A stretch of DNA of 64,000 nucleotides from HdN1 sp052035295 (lineage in GTDB: Bacteria > Pseudomonadota > Gammaproteobacteria > Pseudomonadales > Ketobacteraceae): assembly GCA_052035295.1 (NCBI GenBank), contig JBPOHS010000046.1, forward strand, positions 34,414 through 98,413. Direction: 5' to 3'. The position numbers and the translations under genes are program-made. A model generated the notes under the pieces. That model was not told the origin of the DNA. It saw only the letters and a program-made list of their open reading frames with translations, and made no database searches. Of the stretch, positions 41,170 to 50,049 are shown piece by piece (within the stretch, counting starts at the first letter, position 1; each line of letters begins with the position of its first letter).

Positions 41170-44139
41170 TTAGCCGTTCTGGCTGACGGCCGCGATGGAT
41201 GCGGCGTCGCTGTCGCTGGCGGGCTTGCCGAGAAACTCGACCAGTTTGTCGCGCAGGGTGCGCATTTCAATCGGTTTGCTCAAGTGATCGTTCATGCCGA
41301 CGGCCATGCAGCGCTCTTGGTGTTCTTTCATGGCGTGGGCCGTGAGCGCAACGATGGGGGTAGGGGAGCGGTTTTGTTCCTGTTCCAGGGTGCGGATGAC
41401 GCGGGTAGCATCGTAGCCATCCATCTCCGGCATTTCACAATCCATCAGGATCATGTCATACGGGGTAGACGCTTGGGAAAACAGGTTCACGGCTTCGGTG
41501 CCATTGGCGGCGATATCGCACTCGGTGCCTAGCTTCTTCAACATGTTGCGTATGACCATCTGATTCACCGAGTTGTCTTCGGCGACCAGAATGCGGCAAC
41601 CATTGATCTGGTCCGGCATGGACTGCTGGTGTCGGCTGCTGGCATCGGGCAGGCGTTCACCCAGCAGATTCAGGAAGGCTTCCTTCATGGCGCGGGAGGA
41701 GGCGGGTTTCTGGATCGCCATCAGCACACCGGCTTCGCGCAATCGGTGCTTGTCCGGAACCTCGCGTACTGCCGTCAACAGAATGCGCCGAATGCCGGCA
41801 AGGGCCGGGTCTTGCTGCATGGCCTGCGCGACCTGCATGCCAGAGAGGCCGGGCATGTTCATATCCAGCGATGCCAGCACGAAGGGATCACCGGCCGCTG
41901 CCGCGTCGCGCATCAGTTGCAGTGCCTGGTCACCGTAGTAAGCGACTGAGGGGCGCATGCCCCAGCTCTCTGCTTGCTCTTTCAGAACTTGCACGAATTC
42001 CACCGAATCATCGACCAGGAGTACCCTGCGGTCCTTGAGGATCGATACCGGCACATAATTTTGCTCGATAAAGTTTTGTGAGGCGGGCGAACAGAGAATC
42101 GTGAACCAGAACGTAGAGCCCTTGCCGGGTTCGCTGCGCACACCAATCTGGCCCCCCATCAGCTCCGTCAGGAACTTGGAAATGCTCAGCCCCAACCCGG
42201 TGCCGCCGAATTTCCGTGTGGTGGAGTGATCCGCCTGTGAGAACGCCTGGAACAAGCGCCCCGTTTGTTCTTCGGTGAGGCCGATGCCGGTGTCGCGGAC
42301 CTCGAATTGCAGGTGCAGAAAGCCCTCGGGCAAATCGCTTGCAATCTGGGAGACCCGCAAACTGACGCTGCCCGTGTTGGTAAATTTGAAGGCATTGCCC
42401 ATCAGGTTGAGCAGAATCTGGCGTAAGCGCGTCGGATCGCTCTTCACGAACATGGGTGTGCCGGGTTCGATGGACGACATCAATTCCAGTCGTTTCTTCT
42501 CGGCGGTGATGCAGAACACCGAGGCAACATCGAGGCAGAGTTTATCGAGATCGAAATCCACCGACTCGATATCCATCTTGCCGGCTTCTATTTTCGAATA
42601 ATCGAGAATGTCGTTGATGATGTTGAGCAACGCCTTGCCTGAGCTTTCAATGACCTCGATGTATTGGCGTTGCTGTGGCTGCAATTCGGTAGTTTGCAGC
42701 AATTCCGTCATGCCCAGCACGCCGTTCATGGGCGTGCGAATCTCGTGGCTCATGTTGGCGAGAAACTGGCTTTTTGCGCGACTGTCGGCTTCTGCCTCAA
42801 TGACTTTCTGACGCGAATCCAGCTCGCTGGCGGCCTTGGCCAGCTGCAATGACATATATTTTTCCTGCTCGGCGCGCGCCAGCTTTTCGTTGTCGAGCGC
42901 CAGCAGTTGCGCGGCGAATTTTTCCCTGCGCTCTACCGCGATTCGATCCGCCATTGCAAAGGAAAGCAGCAGCACCTCCATCACGTGGCCGACCTGAATA
43001 CCGTATTCGGTAAACGTATTTTGTGGCAACAGCCCATATTTGTTCAGTAGCAGCACGCCTATGCCAAGCAGAAAACTGAGCCAGGCCAGCAGGAAATAAC
43101 GTGCCTCACGATGCCCTTTTGTCCACAGATGGCTGGCAATGAATATAACGAGCAGGGTGGCCGGCATGGCGCAGCCTGTCGCCAACTTTATGGAAATGGA
43201 GTAAGGGATGAACAAGCTAACAAGGGTTATGCCAAACAGGGCATAACCCAGGGCTGTAACGATACGATAATAGCCCCGGTGATTGTTCTTGAGCCGTAAA
43301 AATATGCTGGTGAAAAACGTGCCGGTAAATGCAAAGAATGCAATGGCGGTGGCAATCATGAATTCGTTCAGTGCTGGTATGCCCGGCCAGAGAAACTGAA
43401 ACGCCAGCCCGTGTAACGAGGCCTGAAAGATTCCGAATCCAACCACCGAGCAGGTATAGAACAGGTAGCTGGCATCGCGTACGGCAAGAAAGATGAACAG
43501 GTTGTACACCGCCATGACGAAGAGTATGCCGAGATACAGGCCTTGCCCGACCAGATAACCTTGTTCGTGCTCCTGGAACGCATGCCGTTCCCACAAACGG
43601 AGAGGCAGTTGCATCGACCCCGAGGTTTGGGCGCGAACAAGCAACTGCACCGTGTCGCGCGCAGCGATATTGAGTTCCAGCAGGAAATTGCGATGTTTTA
43701 TGCCCCGGTCGGCGAAAGGCACGATGTCGCCGAATTCATGCGTCTCGCGCAATCCCTCTGGGCCAATTACGTAAACCGTTACACTGTCCAGTACCGGGTA
43801 GCTGATTTCGAACAACGAATGCAGTGTGCTGTCATTGCTGTTGTGAATGGCTGTGCGGAACCAGTAAGGGGCAGAAACGAATCCGAAACTGGGTACCTCT
43901 GACGTGACCGGCTGCCAGGCGGCGTCAGGCAACGCGTTCGCTGCCTCGAATGTCAGGGTGTTGTTTTCGTCGCGGATGTAATCAATATGCCCTTTGAACC
44001 CTAGCGATTCGAATGTCGAAGGGACAGACAAAGCTCCCTCGCCCGCGTGCGCAGCGACACTGCCGGCCAGCCAGAGCAGGGTTACAAGCAAGGCATACAG
44101 GAGTGACGGAGAACGCTGCGCCAGAAGCCGTGGATACAT
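41170..44139 (-). CDS. 7TMR-DISM hybrid sensor histidine kinase with two receiver domains
   Basis: A 989-residue membrane kinase. Order: signal peptide (1-31), 7TMR-DISMED2 periplasmic domain (about 40-185), seven membrane helices (about 198-400), a short coiled coil (about 400-455), HisKA with 'HEIRTPMNG' (His about 465), HATPase with 'LLNLMGNAFKF', 'DTGIGLTEEQTGRLFQAFSQ' and 'GGTGLGLSI' (all boxes intact), receiver 1 (Asp about 759, 'LASLDMNMPG') and receiver 2 (Asp about 900, 'MILMDCEMPEMDG'). There is no HPt. Its architecture and motifs parallel the kinase at 632-3418, but this one keeps the full F box. No cognate regulator gene is adjacent. Confidence 0.92.
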   Translation of the reverse strand: MYPRLLAQRSPSLLYALLVTLLWLAGSVAAHAGEGALSVPSTFESLGFKGHIDYIRDENNTLTFEAANALPDAAWQPVTSEVPSFGFVSAPYWFRTAIHNSNDSTLHSLFEISYPVLDSVTVYVIGPEGLRETHEFGDIVPFADRGIKHRNFLLELNIAARDTVQLLVRAQTSGSMQLPLRLWERHAFQEHEQGYLVGQGLYLGILFVMAVYNLFIFLAVRDASYLFYTCSVVGFGIFQASLHGLAFQFLWPGIPALNEFMIATAIAFFAFTGTFFTSIFLRLKNNHRGYYRIVTALGYALFGITLVSLFIPYSISIKLATGCAMPATLLVIFIASHLWTKGHREARYFLLAWLSFLLGIGVLLLNKYGLLPQNTFTEYGIQVGHVMEVLLLSFAMADRIAVERREKFAAQLLALDNEKLARAEQEKYMSLQLAKAASELDSRQKVIEAEADSRAKSQFLANMSHEIRTPMNGVLGMTELLQTTELQPQQRQYIEVIESSGKALLNIINDILDYSKIEAGKMDIESVDFDLDKLCLDVASVFCITAEKKRLELMSSIEPGTPMFVKSDPTRLRQILLNLMGNAFKFTNTGSVSLRVSQIASDLPEGFLHLQFEVRDTGIGLTEEQTGRLFQAFSQADHSTTRKFGGTGLGLSISKFLTELMGGQIGVRSEPGKGSTFWFTILCSPASQNFIEQNYVPVSILKDRRVLLVDDSVEFVQVLKEQAESWGMRPSVAYYGDQALQLMRDAAAAGDPFVLASLDMNMPGLSGMQVAQAMQQDPALAGIRRILLTAVREVPDKHRLREAGVLMAIQKPASSRAMKEAFLNLLGERLPDASSRHQQSMPDQINGCRILVAEDNSVNQMVIRNMLKKLGTECDIAANGTEAVNLFSQASTPYDMILMDCEMPEMDGYDATRVIRTLEQEQNRSPTPIVALTAHAMKEHQERCMAVGMNDHLSKPIEMRTLRDKLVEFLGKPASDSDAASIAAVSQNG

Positions 44140-44206
44140 CTGTCGGGTAACATCCAGCCAAAAGGGATATTACGAACTATAGCGCAAGAATTCCTCTAAT
44201 TCATTT

Positions 44207-44231
44207 AGGCTCCGGTGGGAGGCCGGAGCCT
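44207..44231 (-). terminator. Inverted repeat after acs
   Basis: AGGCTCCGG and CCGGAGCCT are perfect 9-bp arms with a 7-base loop, 17 bp beyond the acs stop. There is no U-tract on the minus strand, so termination may be partial or the hairpin may protect the 3' end. Confidence 0.5.
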
Positions 44232-44247
44232 ATGTGTGGGGATTTCC

Positions 44248-46185
44248 TTATATTTTCGTGCGATTGTCGATCAAGTCCTTGACTACGTTGGGATCTGCGA
44301 GCGTGGTCGTGTCGCCCAAAGTATCGAGTTCATCGGCAGCAATTTTTCGCAAAATGCGGCGCATGATCTTTCCGGAGCGCGTTTTGGGCAATCCGGTGCT
44401 GAACTGGATGACATCCGGCTTGGCAATGGCACCGATTTCCTTGGTCACCAGATCGAGCAGTTCCTTGCGCAGTTGATCGTCACCGGTGATGTCCTGCATG
44501 GGGGTCACATAGGCATAGATTCCCTGGCCCTTGATCGGGTGTGGAAATCCCACCACGGCGGCTTCGGCGATGCTGTCGTGCAGCACCAGCGCGCTCTCGA
44601 CTTCGGCGGTACCCAGGCGGTGGCCCGAGACGTTCAGTACATCATCGACGCGGCCGGTGATCCAGTAGTAACCATCCTCATCGCGGCGCGCCCCGTCACC
44701 GGTGAAATAATGCCCCTTGTAAGTCGCGAAATAGGTATCTATGCAGCGCTGATGATCGCCATAGACGCTGCGTATCTGGCTGGGCCAGCTGGCGGTGATG
44801 ACCAGGTTACCTGATGTTGCGCCTTCCAGCAGCGTGCCCTCGGCGTCAACCAGCGCTGGCTGCACGCCAAAAAAGGGCAGGGTGGCCGACCCCGGTTTTA
44901 GGGTGAACGCGCCGGGCAGCGGCGCGATCATGATGGCGCCGGTTTCCGTTTGCCACCAGGTGTCGACGATGGGGCAGCGTTTTTCGCCCACGACCTGGTA
45001 ATACCATTCCCAGGCTTCAGGGTTGATCGGTTCGCCCACCGATCCCAGCAGACGTAACGACGATCGTGAGGTGTCAGTCACCCAGTGGTCGCCCTGCGCC
45101 TGCAGTGCACGGATCGCAGTGGGCGCCGTGTAGAAAACGTTGACCTGGTGTTTGTCGATGATCTTCCAGCAACGCGATGCATCGGGATACGTCGGCACGC
45201 CTTCGAACATCAGCGTTATGGCGCCGTTCGACAGCGGTCCGTAGACGATGTAGGAATGCCCCGTGACCCAACCCACGTCGGCCGTACACCAGTACACATC
45301 GCCTTCGCGGTAATCGAGCACGTATTTGTGCGTCATGGTGACAGCCAGCAGATAGCCGCCGGTGGTGTGCAGCACGCCCTTGGGTTTGCCGGTGGAGCCG
45401 GACGTGTAAAGAATGAACAGCGGTGCTTCGGCATCCATGGGCTCGGGAGCGCATGTGGACGGCAGGGTGGCCGCCAGTTCGTGATGCCACACATCACGAC
45501 CGTTAGTCCAGCCGACGTCGCCACCGGTGCGTTTTACCACCACGCAAGTGTGTACTCCGGGACAGTTGGCAAGCGCCGCATCGGCATTGGCCTTGAGAGG
45601 CACCTTGCGGCCACCGCGCAAGCCTTCGTCGGCCGTGATGATGGCGCTGCAGTCGGCATCCAGGATGCGGTCTTTCAGCGATTCCGGCGAGAAACCGCCG
45701 AACACCACCGAATGCACGGCGCCAATGCGCGTGCAAGCCAGCATGGCGTAGGCCGCTTCCGGGATCATGGGCATGTAAATGCAGACACGGTCGCCTTTTT
45801 TCACCCCACGCGCTTTCAGCAGGTTGGCGAATTTGCAGACTTCGTCATGCAATTCCTGATAGGTGATTTTCTTGTCGTCGGCAGGATTGTCGCCTTCCCA
45901 GATGATGGCGGTCTGGTTGGCGCGGGCAGGTAGATGGCGATCGATGCAGTTATAGCTGACGTTCAGCTTGCCGCCGGCAAACCATTCGGCCCGGCCTTCC
46001 TGGAAATTCGCTTCGCGCACGGTATGCCAGGGCTCGAACCAATGCAGAAATTCTCCCGCGCGTGCGGCCCAGAACTGATCAGGTTGTTGCACGGATTCCT
46101 GATACCACGCTTGATACTGGGCCATGTCGATATTGGCGCCGGTGGCAAAATCGGATTTGACGGTGTGATTCTTGATTTCCAGCAT
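44248..46185 (-). CDS. acs: Acetyl-CoA synthetase
   Basis: Acs activates acetate to acetyl-CoA through acetyl-AMP. The 645 residues contain the N-terminal ACS domain 'YQAWYQESVQQPDQFWAARA', the nucleotide-binding motif 'FILYTSGSTGKPKGVLHTTG', 'WWQTETGAIMIAPLPG', 'GDGARRDEDGYYWITGRVDD' and the C-terminal acetylation site 'PKTRSGKIMRRILRKIA' (Lys in the last motif). Length is normal for the family. AGGAG lies 6 bases before the ATG. It is monocistronic and divergent from the UbiB-like gene. Confidence 0.98.
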   Translation of the reverse strand: MLEIKNHTVKSDFATGANIDMAQYQAWYQESVQQPDQFWAARAGEFLHWFEPWHTVREANFQEGRAEWFAGGKLNVSYNCIDRHLPARANQTAIIWEGDNPADDKKITYQELHDEVCKFANLLKARGVKKGDRVCIYMPMIPEAAYAMLACTRIGAVHSVVFGGFSPESLKDRILDADCSAIITADEGLRGGRKVPLKANADAALANCPGVHTCVVVKRTGGDVGWTNGRDVWHHELAATLPSTCAPEPMDAEAPLFILYTSGSTGKPKGVLHTTGGYLLAVTMTHKYVLDYREGDVYWCTADVGWVTGHSYIVYGPLSNGAITLMFEGVPTYPDASRCWKIIDKHQVNVFYTAPTAIRALQAQGDHWVTDTSRSSLRLLGSVGEPINPEAWEWYYQVVGEKRCPIVDTWWQTETGAIMIAPLPGAFTLKPGSATLPFFGVQPALVDAEGTLLEGATSGNLVITASWPSQIRSVYGDHQRCIDTYFATYKGHYFTGDGARRDEDGYYWITGRVDDVLNVSGHRLGTAEVESALVLHDSIAEAAVVGFPHPIKGQGIYAYVTPMQDITGDDQLRKELLDLVTKEIGAIAKPDVIQFSTGLPKTRSGKIMRRILRKIAADELDTLGDTTTLADPNVVKDLIDNRTKI

Positions 46186-46495
46186 GTTCCGCTCCTGTCC
46201 TGAAATTCTATGGTCAATGGCCAGCGTTGCTTAACGCCGTGCCTGGGGTTCGCCCTTTGTTTTGTTTGTCCCGACGCGTGGGCTTCTTCTGTTGGTAACT
46301 GTTTTGGGTATCGCGACCGGATCGCAAGGGAATCATCATACACAAGAACGGGAGTCGGTCTACAGACCTCCGTGACGAGCGCCGCTGCAGCAGGCACCCG
46401 AAGCTACCCGTTGCCGGGGATAGGAAGCCGACGATTGCTTGACTACAATGGGCCACCCCTCTGCCTGTCGGCAGCCCTAGTATGAGGAACACGCA
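46186..46495. other. Divergent intergenic region between acs and the ABC1-type gene
   Basis: This 310-bp gap must hold promoters for acs (minus) and the ABC1-type gene (plus). A TACAAT -10 candidate is visible at 46444-46449 for the plus-strand gene but lacks a well-spaced -35. I find no convincing sigma-54 site, operator or gene. Confidence 0.4.
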
Positions 46496-47794
46496 GTGAA
46501 AGACGGATCTCTCGGCGACAAACTGGGAAAACGCACCTGGAACACCGCCAAGTTGGCGGCCCAGCTGGGTTTTGCCGCCGCGACCCGCCAACTCAATATT
46601 GATCTGCCACAAAGCTCCGAGGATGCGGTGGCCAAGGCCATCAAGCTGGCGGAACAATTTGATGGCATGAAGGGGCTCATGCTCAAGTTCGGTCAGATGG
46701 CGAGCTATCTCAATACCGGTTTGCCACCCGAGGCCCAGCAAATTTTGGCCAAGCTGCAGGCGGCAGGAACGGCGATGCCTTATGCCACCGTCGAACATCA
46801 AATTGTAGATGCGCTGGGTGCGCCGGTGACAGACTTGTTCGAGTCTTTTGAGCAAGAGGCGTTTGCCGCGGCGTCGATTGGTCAGGTGCATCGTGCCACC
46901 TATAACGGTCAACCTGTGGCTGTCAAAGTGCAATATCCTGGCATTCAGCGCATCATTGAGGCCGACCTGAAAAATGTGGGGCTGTTTTCACAGTTATTGT
47001 TTGTCGGCACGAAAATGGACAGTGAGGGCTTTGCCGATGAGTTGCGTTCCCGTCTGCTGGAAGAATGCGACTATCCGTTGGAAGCAAGGCGCCAGCAAAT
47101 CATAGGCAATGACTGGAATCGCCAGCCATTCAGCGCCGTACCGCTGGTGGTGGGGGAGCGTTCCGCGACCACGGTGCTGACCACCGTTTTCGAATCGGGT
47201 GCCGACTTTTATCGTTATACCGCCAATGCGTCCGAAGAGAGTCGGCGCAACAGCAGTCTGGCCATTTTCCGCAACGTGTTTGGCGGCATTTTCCGCCACG
47301 GTTTTTTCAATGGCGATCCGCATCCGGGAAATTACCTGTTCCGCGACGACGGCACCGTGGTGTTTCTCGATTTTGGTTGCGTCAAGGTGTTTCCGGACCA
47401 GCTGCTGATGAACTGGAAAGGAATGGCCAAATCCATCCTCGATCAGAACTTCACGCATTTCAAGGAGCACGTTCACGCGCTGGGCATGGTGGGCAACCCG
47501 AAAAAGTTTGATTGGGAATGGCAGTGGGAGTTGATGCGTCACGTTTACGAGCCTTTCCGCTCGACACGCCCCTATCGTTACCATCGTGATTACGTCAAGG
47601 AAAGCTACAAACGCCTGCTCTGGGAAAACGAAAACAAGCGTCATGCCTGCATGCCGCCCCCCATGCTGTTCGTTAATCGTCTGCAGTGGGGCTTGAATTC
47701 GATCATGGCGGATTTGGGCGCGGAAGCGATTTACGCCGATATTTTTCGGGAAGCGGTGGAATCAACAGTCGAACGGTTACCCGGTTTAGCCTGA
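46496..47794 (+). CDS. ABC1/UbiB-family atypical kinase-like protein
   Basis: A 432-residue member of the UbiB/ADCK protein-kinase-like family, associated with ubiquinone and membrane lipid metabolism. Family marks: the KxGQ motif in 'GLMLKFGQMASYL', the alanine-rich loop 'FAAASIGQVHRATY' replacing the kinase glycine loop, the VAVK-type lysine in 'QPVAVKVQYPGI', the catalytic-like 'FFNGDPHPGNYLF' and the metal-binding 'VFLDFGCVK'. The start is GTG at 46496. It lacks the C-terminal membrane helices of E. coli UbiB, so it is more likely a second ABC1 protein than the ubiquinone-pathway UbiB. It is monocistronic. Confidence 0.87.
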   Translation: MKDGSLGDKLGKRTWNTAKLAAQLGFAAATRQLNIDLPQSSEDAVAKAIKLAEQFDGMKGLMLKFGQMASYLNTGLPPEAQQILAKLQAAGTAMPYATVEHQIVDALGAPVTDLFESFEQEAFAAASIGQVHRATYNGQPVAVKVQYPGIQRIIEADLKNVGLFSQLLFVGTKMDSEGFADELRSRLLEECDYPLEARRQQIIGNDWNRQPFSAVPLVVGERSATTVLTTVFESGADFYRYTANASEESRRNSSLAIFRNVFGGIFRHGFFNGDPHPGNYLFRDDGTVVFLDFGCVKVFPDQLLMNWKGMAKSILDQNFTHFKEHVHALGMVGNPKKFDWEWQWELMRHVYEPFRSTRPYRYHRDYVKESYKRLLWENENKRHACMPPPMLFVNRLQWGLNSIMADLGAEAIYADIFREAVESTVERLPGLA

Positions 47795-47808
47795 TTTTTC
47801 GCCGAAGC

Positions 47809-47836
47809 CCGCCTCAGGGGCGAACCCCCGGGGCGG
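47809..47836. terminator. Strong GC hairpin between the ABC1-type gene and panC
   Basis: CCGCCTC-A-GGGG pairs with CCCC-C-GGGGCGG around a CGAA tetraloop, giving 11 pairs with one mismatch. It lies between two convergent stops. There is no U-tract on either side, so its efficiency is uncertain. Confidence 0.55.
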
Positions 47837-47846
47837 TGTAGCGGAA

Positions 47847-48698
47847 TCAACCGACCTCAAAATCAATATTGTCGATCAAGCGCGCCTTGCCCAATCTTGC
47901 CGCAGCAAGAATCACCATGGAGCGATCTTGCGCTGTTGCCAGTTGCAGGTCGTCGGCGCGGCAGATATTGAAATAGTCCGGCAAAAAACCTCCCTCAGCC
48001 AAGGCTTGTGTCGCCGCGTCGGTCAGTGCCGCGAAATCCTTGCTTCCGTCTTTGATGGCATCGCGCGTTGCGCACAGGGTTTTGTAGAGCAACGCCGCCT
48101 GTTCCTTTTCTGCAGCCGACAAATAGCCGTTGCGGGAACTCATGGCCAGACCATTGGCTTCGCGCACGGTATCGACACCGATGATCTCGATATCAAAACA
48201 CAGGGCTTTCACCATCCGGCGTATGACAGCCAATTGCTGGAAGTCTTTTTTTCCGAACAAGGCTACGTGCGGCTTCACGATGTTGAACAATTTCGATACC
48301 ACCAGACCCACGCCGTCAAAATGACCGGGACGTGAGGCACCGCAATGTCGGGTAGTGATGTCGGTCACCAGCACCTTGACCCAGTCGTTATTCTGATCGG
48401 GGTACATTTCCGCGACACTGGGGGCAAACACCAGATCGCATCCCGCCGCACTCAGCCGCGCCTTGTCAGCATCGAGGGTGCGGGGATAACTGTCGAAATC
48501 TTCGCCGACGCCAAATTGGGTAGGGTTCACGAATACACTCGACACGACGAAATCACTGTATTTGCGTGCTTCGCGAACCAACGTGGCGTGGCCTTCATGC
48601 AAATTGCCCATGGTGGGCGCAAAGCCGATTCGCTTGCCAGCCTTGACCTGCTCGGCAATGATGGCGCGGGTTTCTGCGATGGTGTTGAGTGTTTGCAT
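47847..48698 (-). CDS. panC: Pantothenate synthetase
   Basis: PanC joins pantoate and beta-alanine with ATP to make pantothenate. The 283 residues include 'RIGFAPTMGNLHEGHATLVR' (the HxGH nucleotidyl-transferase motif as 'HEGH'), 'SVFVNPTQFGVGEDFDSYPR' and 'FGKKDFQQLAVIRRMV', with the KMSKS-like 'SSRNGYLSAAE'. It shares one base with the panB stop (TAATG), indicating translational coupling in panB-panC. Confidence 0.98.
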   Translation of the reverse strand: MQTLNTIAETRAIIAEQVKAGKRIGFAPTMGNLHEGHATLVREARKYSDFVVSSVFVNPTQFGVGEDFDSYPRTLDADKARLSAAGCDLVFAPSVAEMYPDQNNDWVKVLVTDITTRHCGASRPGHFDGVGLVVSKLFNIVKPHVALFGKKDFQQLAVIRRMVKALCFDIEIIGVDTVREANGLAMSSRNGYLSAAEKEQAALLYKTLCATRDAIKDGSKDFAALTDAATQALAEGGFLPDYFNICRADDLQLATAQDRSMVILAAARLGKARLIDNIDFEVG

Positions 48699-49492
48699 TA
48701 TTCGAATCCGTGTTCCGGGCCAGGGAAAGTACCGTCCTTGACGGCCTTGATATACGCTTCAATGGCGCCACGAATGGTGCCGCCGCCATCGGGCATGAAA
48801 TTGCGTACGAATTTTGCCGGTTTGCCCGGGGTGATGCCCAGCATGTCCTGTAGTACGAGCACTTGCCCGTCGGAGCTGCCACCGGCGCCGATGCCGATCA
48901 CTGGCACCGTTACCCTGGTCATGATTTCGGCCATCAAATCGCTGGGAATGCATTCAAAAAGCAACATCGCGGCGCCGGCGCTTTCTGCGGCCAACGCATC
49001 TTCAATCAGCTGTTTGCGCGCCGAGGGATCACGCCCTTGTACCTTATAGCCGCCAAATTTGTTCACGGACTGCGGCGTGAGCCCCAAGTGCACACAGACA
49101 GGAACGCCGCCGTCCGCCAGTTTCTTTACCAGCGGGCACAGCCACTGGCCGCCTTCGAGTTTGACAAGGTGAGCGCCGGCTTGCATCAGTTTGGCCGAAT
49201 TGTCGAGCCCCTGCGTTTCACTTGCATAGCTCATGAAGGGCATGTCGGCCATGATCAGAGCACCCTGGTTGCCCCGTTTCACGCAGGCAGTGTGATAGGC
49301 CATTTGCTCGACCGTGACGGGCAGGGTGGAATCGTGCCCCTGCAAGACCATGCCCAGGGAATCTCCCACCAGAATCACCTCGACGCCTGCACTGCTCACC
49401 AGGTTGGCAAAGGTTGAATCATAAGCGGTAATACAGGTGAATTTGTTGCCCTGTGATTTGATCTTGTTGAGCGTACTCAGTGTGACTGCCAT
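48698..49492 (-). CDS. panB: 3-methyl-2-oxobutanoate hydroxymethyltransferase
   Basis: PanB makes ketopantoate from alpha-ketoisovalerate, the first committed step of pantothenate synthesis. The 264 residues start 'MAVTLSTLNKIKSQGNKFTC' and contain 'ITAYDSTFANLVSSAGVEVI', 'LVGDSLGMVLQGHDSTLPVT', 'KLEGGQW' and 'GIGAGGSSDGQVLVLQDMLG'. The start at 49492 has AAGGAG 6 bases upstream; a 150-residue in-frame extension has no family match. It lies 34 bp downstream of folK. Confidence 0.97.
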   Translation of the reverse strand: MAVTLSTLNKIKSQGNKFTCITAYDSTFANLVSSAGVEVILVGDSLGMVLQGHDSTLPVTVEQMAYHTACVKRGNQGALIMADMPFMSYASETQGLDNSAKLMQAGAHLVKLEGGQWLCPLVKKLADGGVPVCVHLGLTPQSVNKFGGYKVQGRDPSARKQLIEDALAAESAGAAMLLFECIPSDLMAEIMTRVTVPVIGIGAGGSSDGQVLVLQDMLGITPGKPAKFVRNFMPDGGGTIRGAIEAYIKAVKDGTFPGPEHGFE

Positions 49493-49526
49493 GAAGTAAC
49501 TCCTTGGTAGACGGGCAAAGCGCAGC

Positions 49527-50009
49527 TTACTCCAAAAGTGCGATTCCGGCATCCCCGCAAGCCTGCTGCAGGGCGGCAGCGGATGTACCGTCGGGTAGCC
49601 GTAAATCGGGCGCAAGATCCAGTAGTGGGCGCAGCACGAAGTTACGCTCGTGCATGCGCGGGTGGGGGACAACCAGGCGATCATTGTCGATGATCTGATC
49701 CCCGTACAGCAAAAGGTCGAGGTCGAGGGTGCGGGCAGTCCAGCGGATAGTGCCCCGCACACGCCCCTGCGTTTGCTCGATCGCTTGCAATACATCGAGT
49801 AAGGATAGGGGTGAAAGGGATGTGTCGATAGCGGCGACGGCGTTGACATAGTCCGGCTGCTCACCCGGGCCAATGGCGACCGAGCGATAAAAAGGCGATG
49901 CCTGTAGCCGTGTGATGCCGGGTGTTTCAGCCAGGGAAGCCAGGGCAGCATGCAATTGCCGGGCAGGCTCCTGCAGGTTGCTACCCAATCCGATGTAGGC
50001 GAGAGTCAT
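49527..50009 (-). CDS. folK: 2-amino-4-hydroxy-6-hydroxymethyldihydropteridine pyrophosphokinase
   Basis: FolK transfers pyrophosphate from ATP to the pterin, a step in folate synthesis. The 160 residues begin 'MTLAYIGLGSNLQEPARQLH' and carry the signature 'RTLDLDLLLYGD' plus 'VPHPRMHERNFVLRPLLDLA'. I chose the ATG at 50009 from family alignment because a longer extension overlaps pcnB; its ribosome site is weak. It is 40 bp downstream of pcnB, matching the pcnB-folK-panB-panC order of Pseudomonas. Confidence 0.96.
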   Translation of the reverse strand: MTLAYIGLGSNLQEPARQLHAALASLAETPGITRLQASPFYRSVAIGPGEQPDYVNAVAAIDTSLSPLSLLDVLQAIEQTQGRVRGTIRWTARTLDLDLLLYGDQIIDNDRLVVPHPRMHERNFVLRPLLDLAPDLRLPDGTSAAALQQACGDAGIALLE

Positions 50010-50049
50010 GAATCGAATGCCATGAAGGATTGCGCGCCTGAGGCCAGCG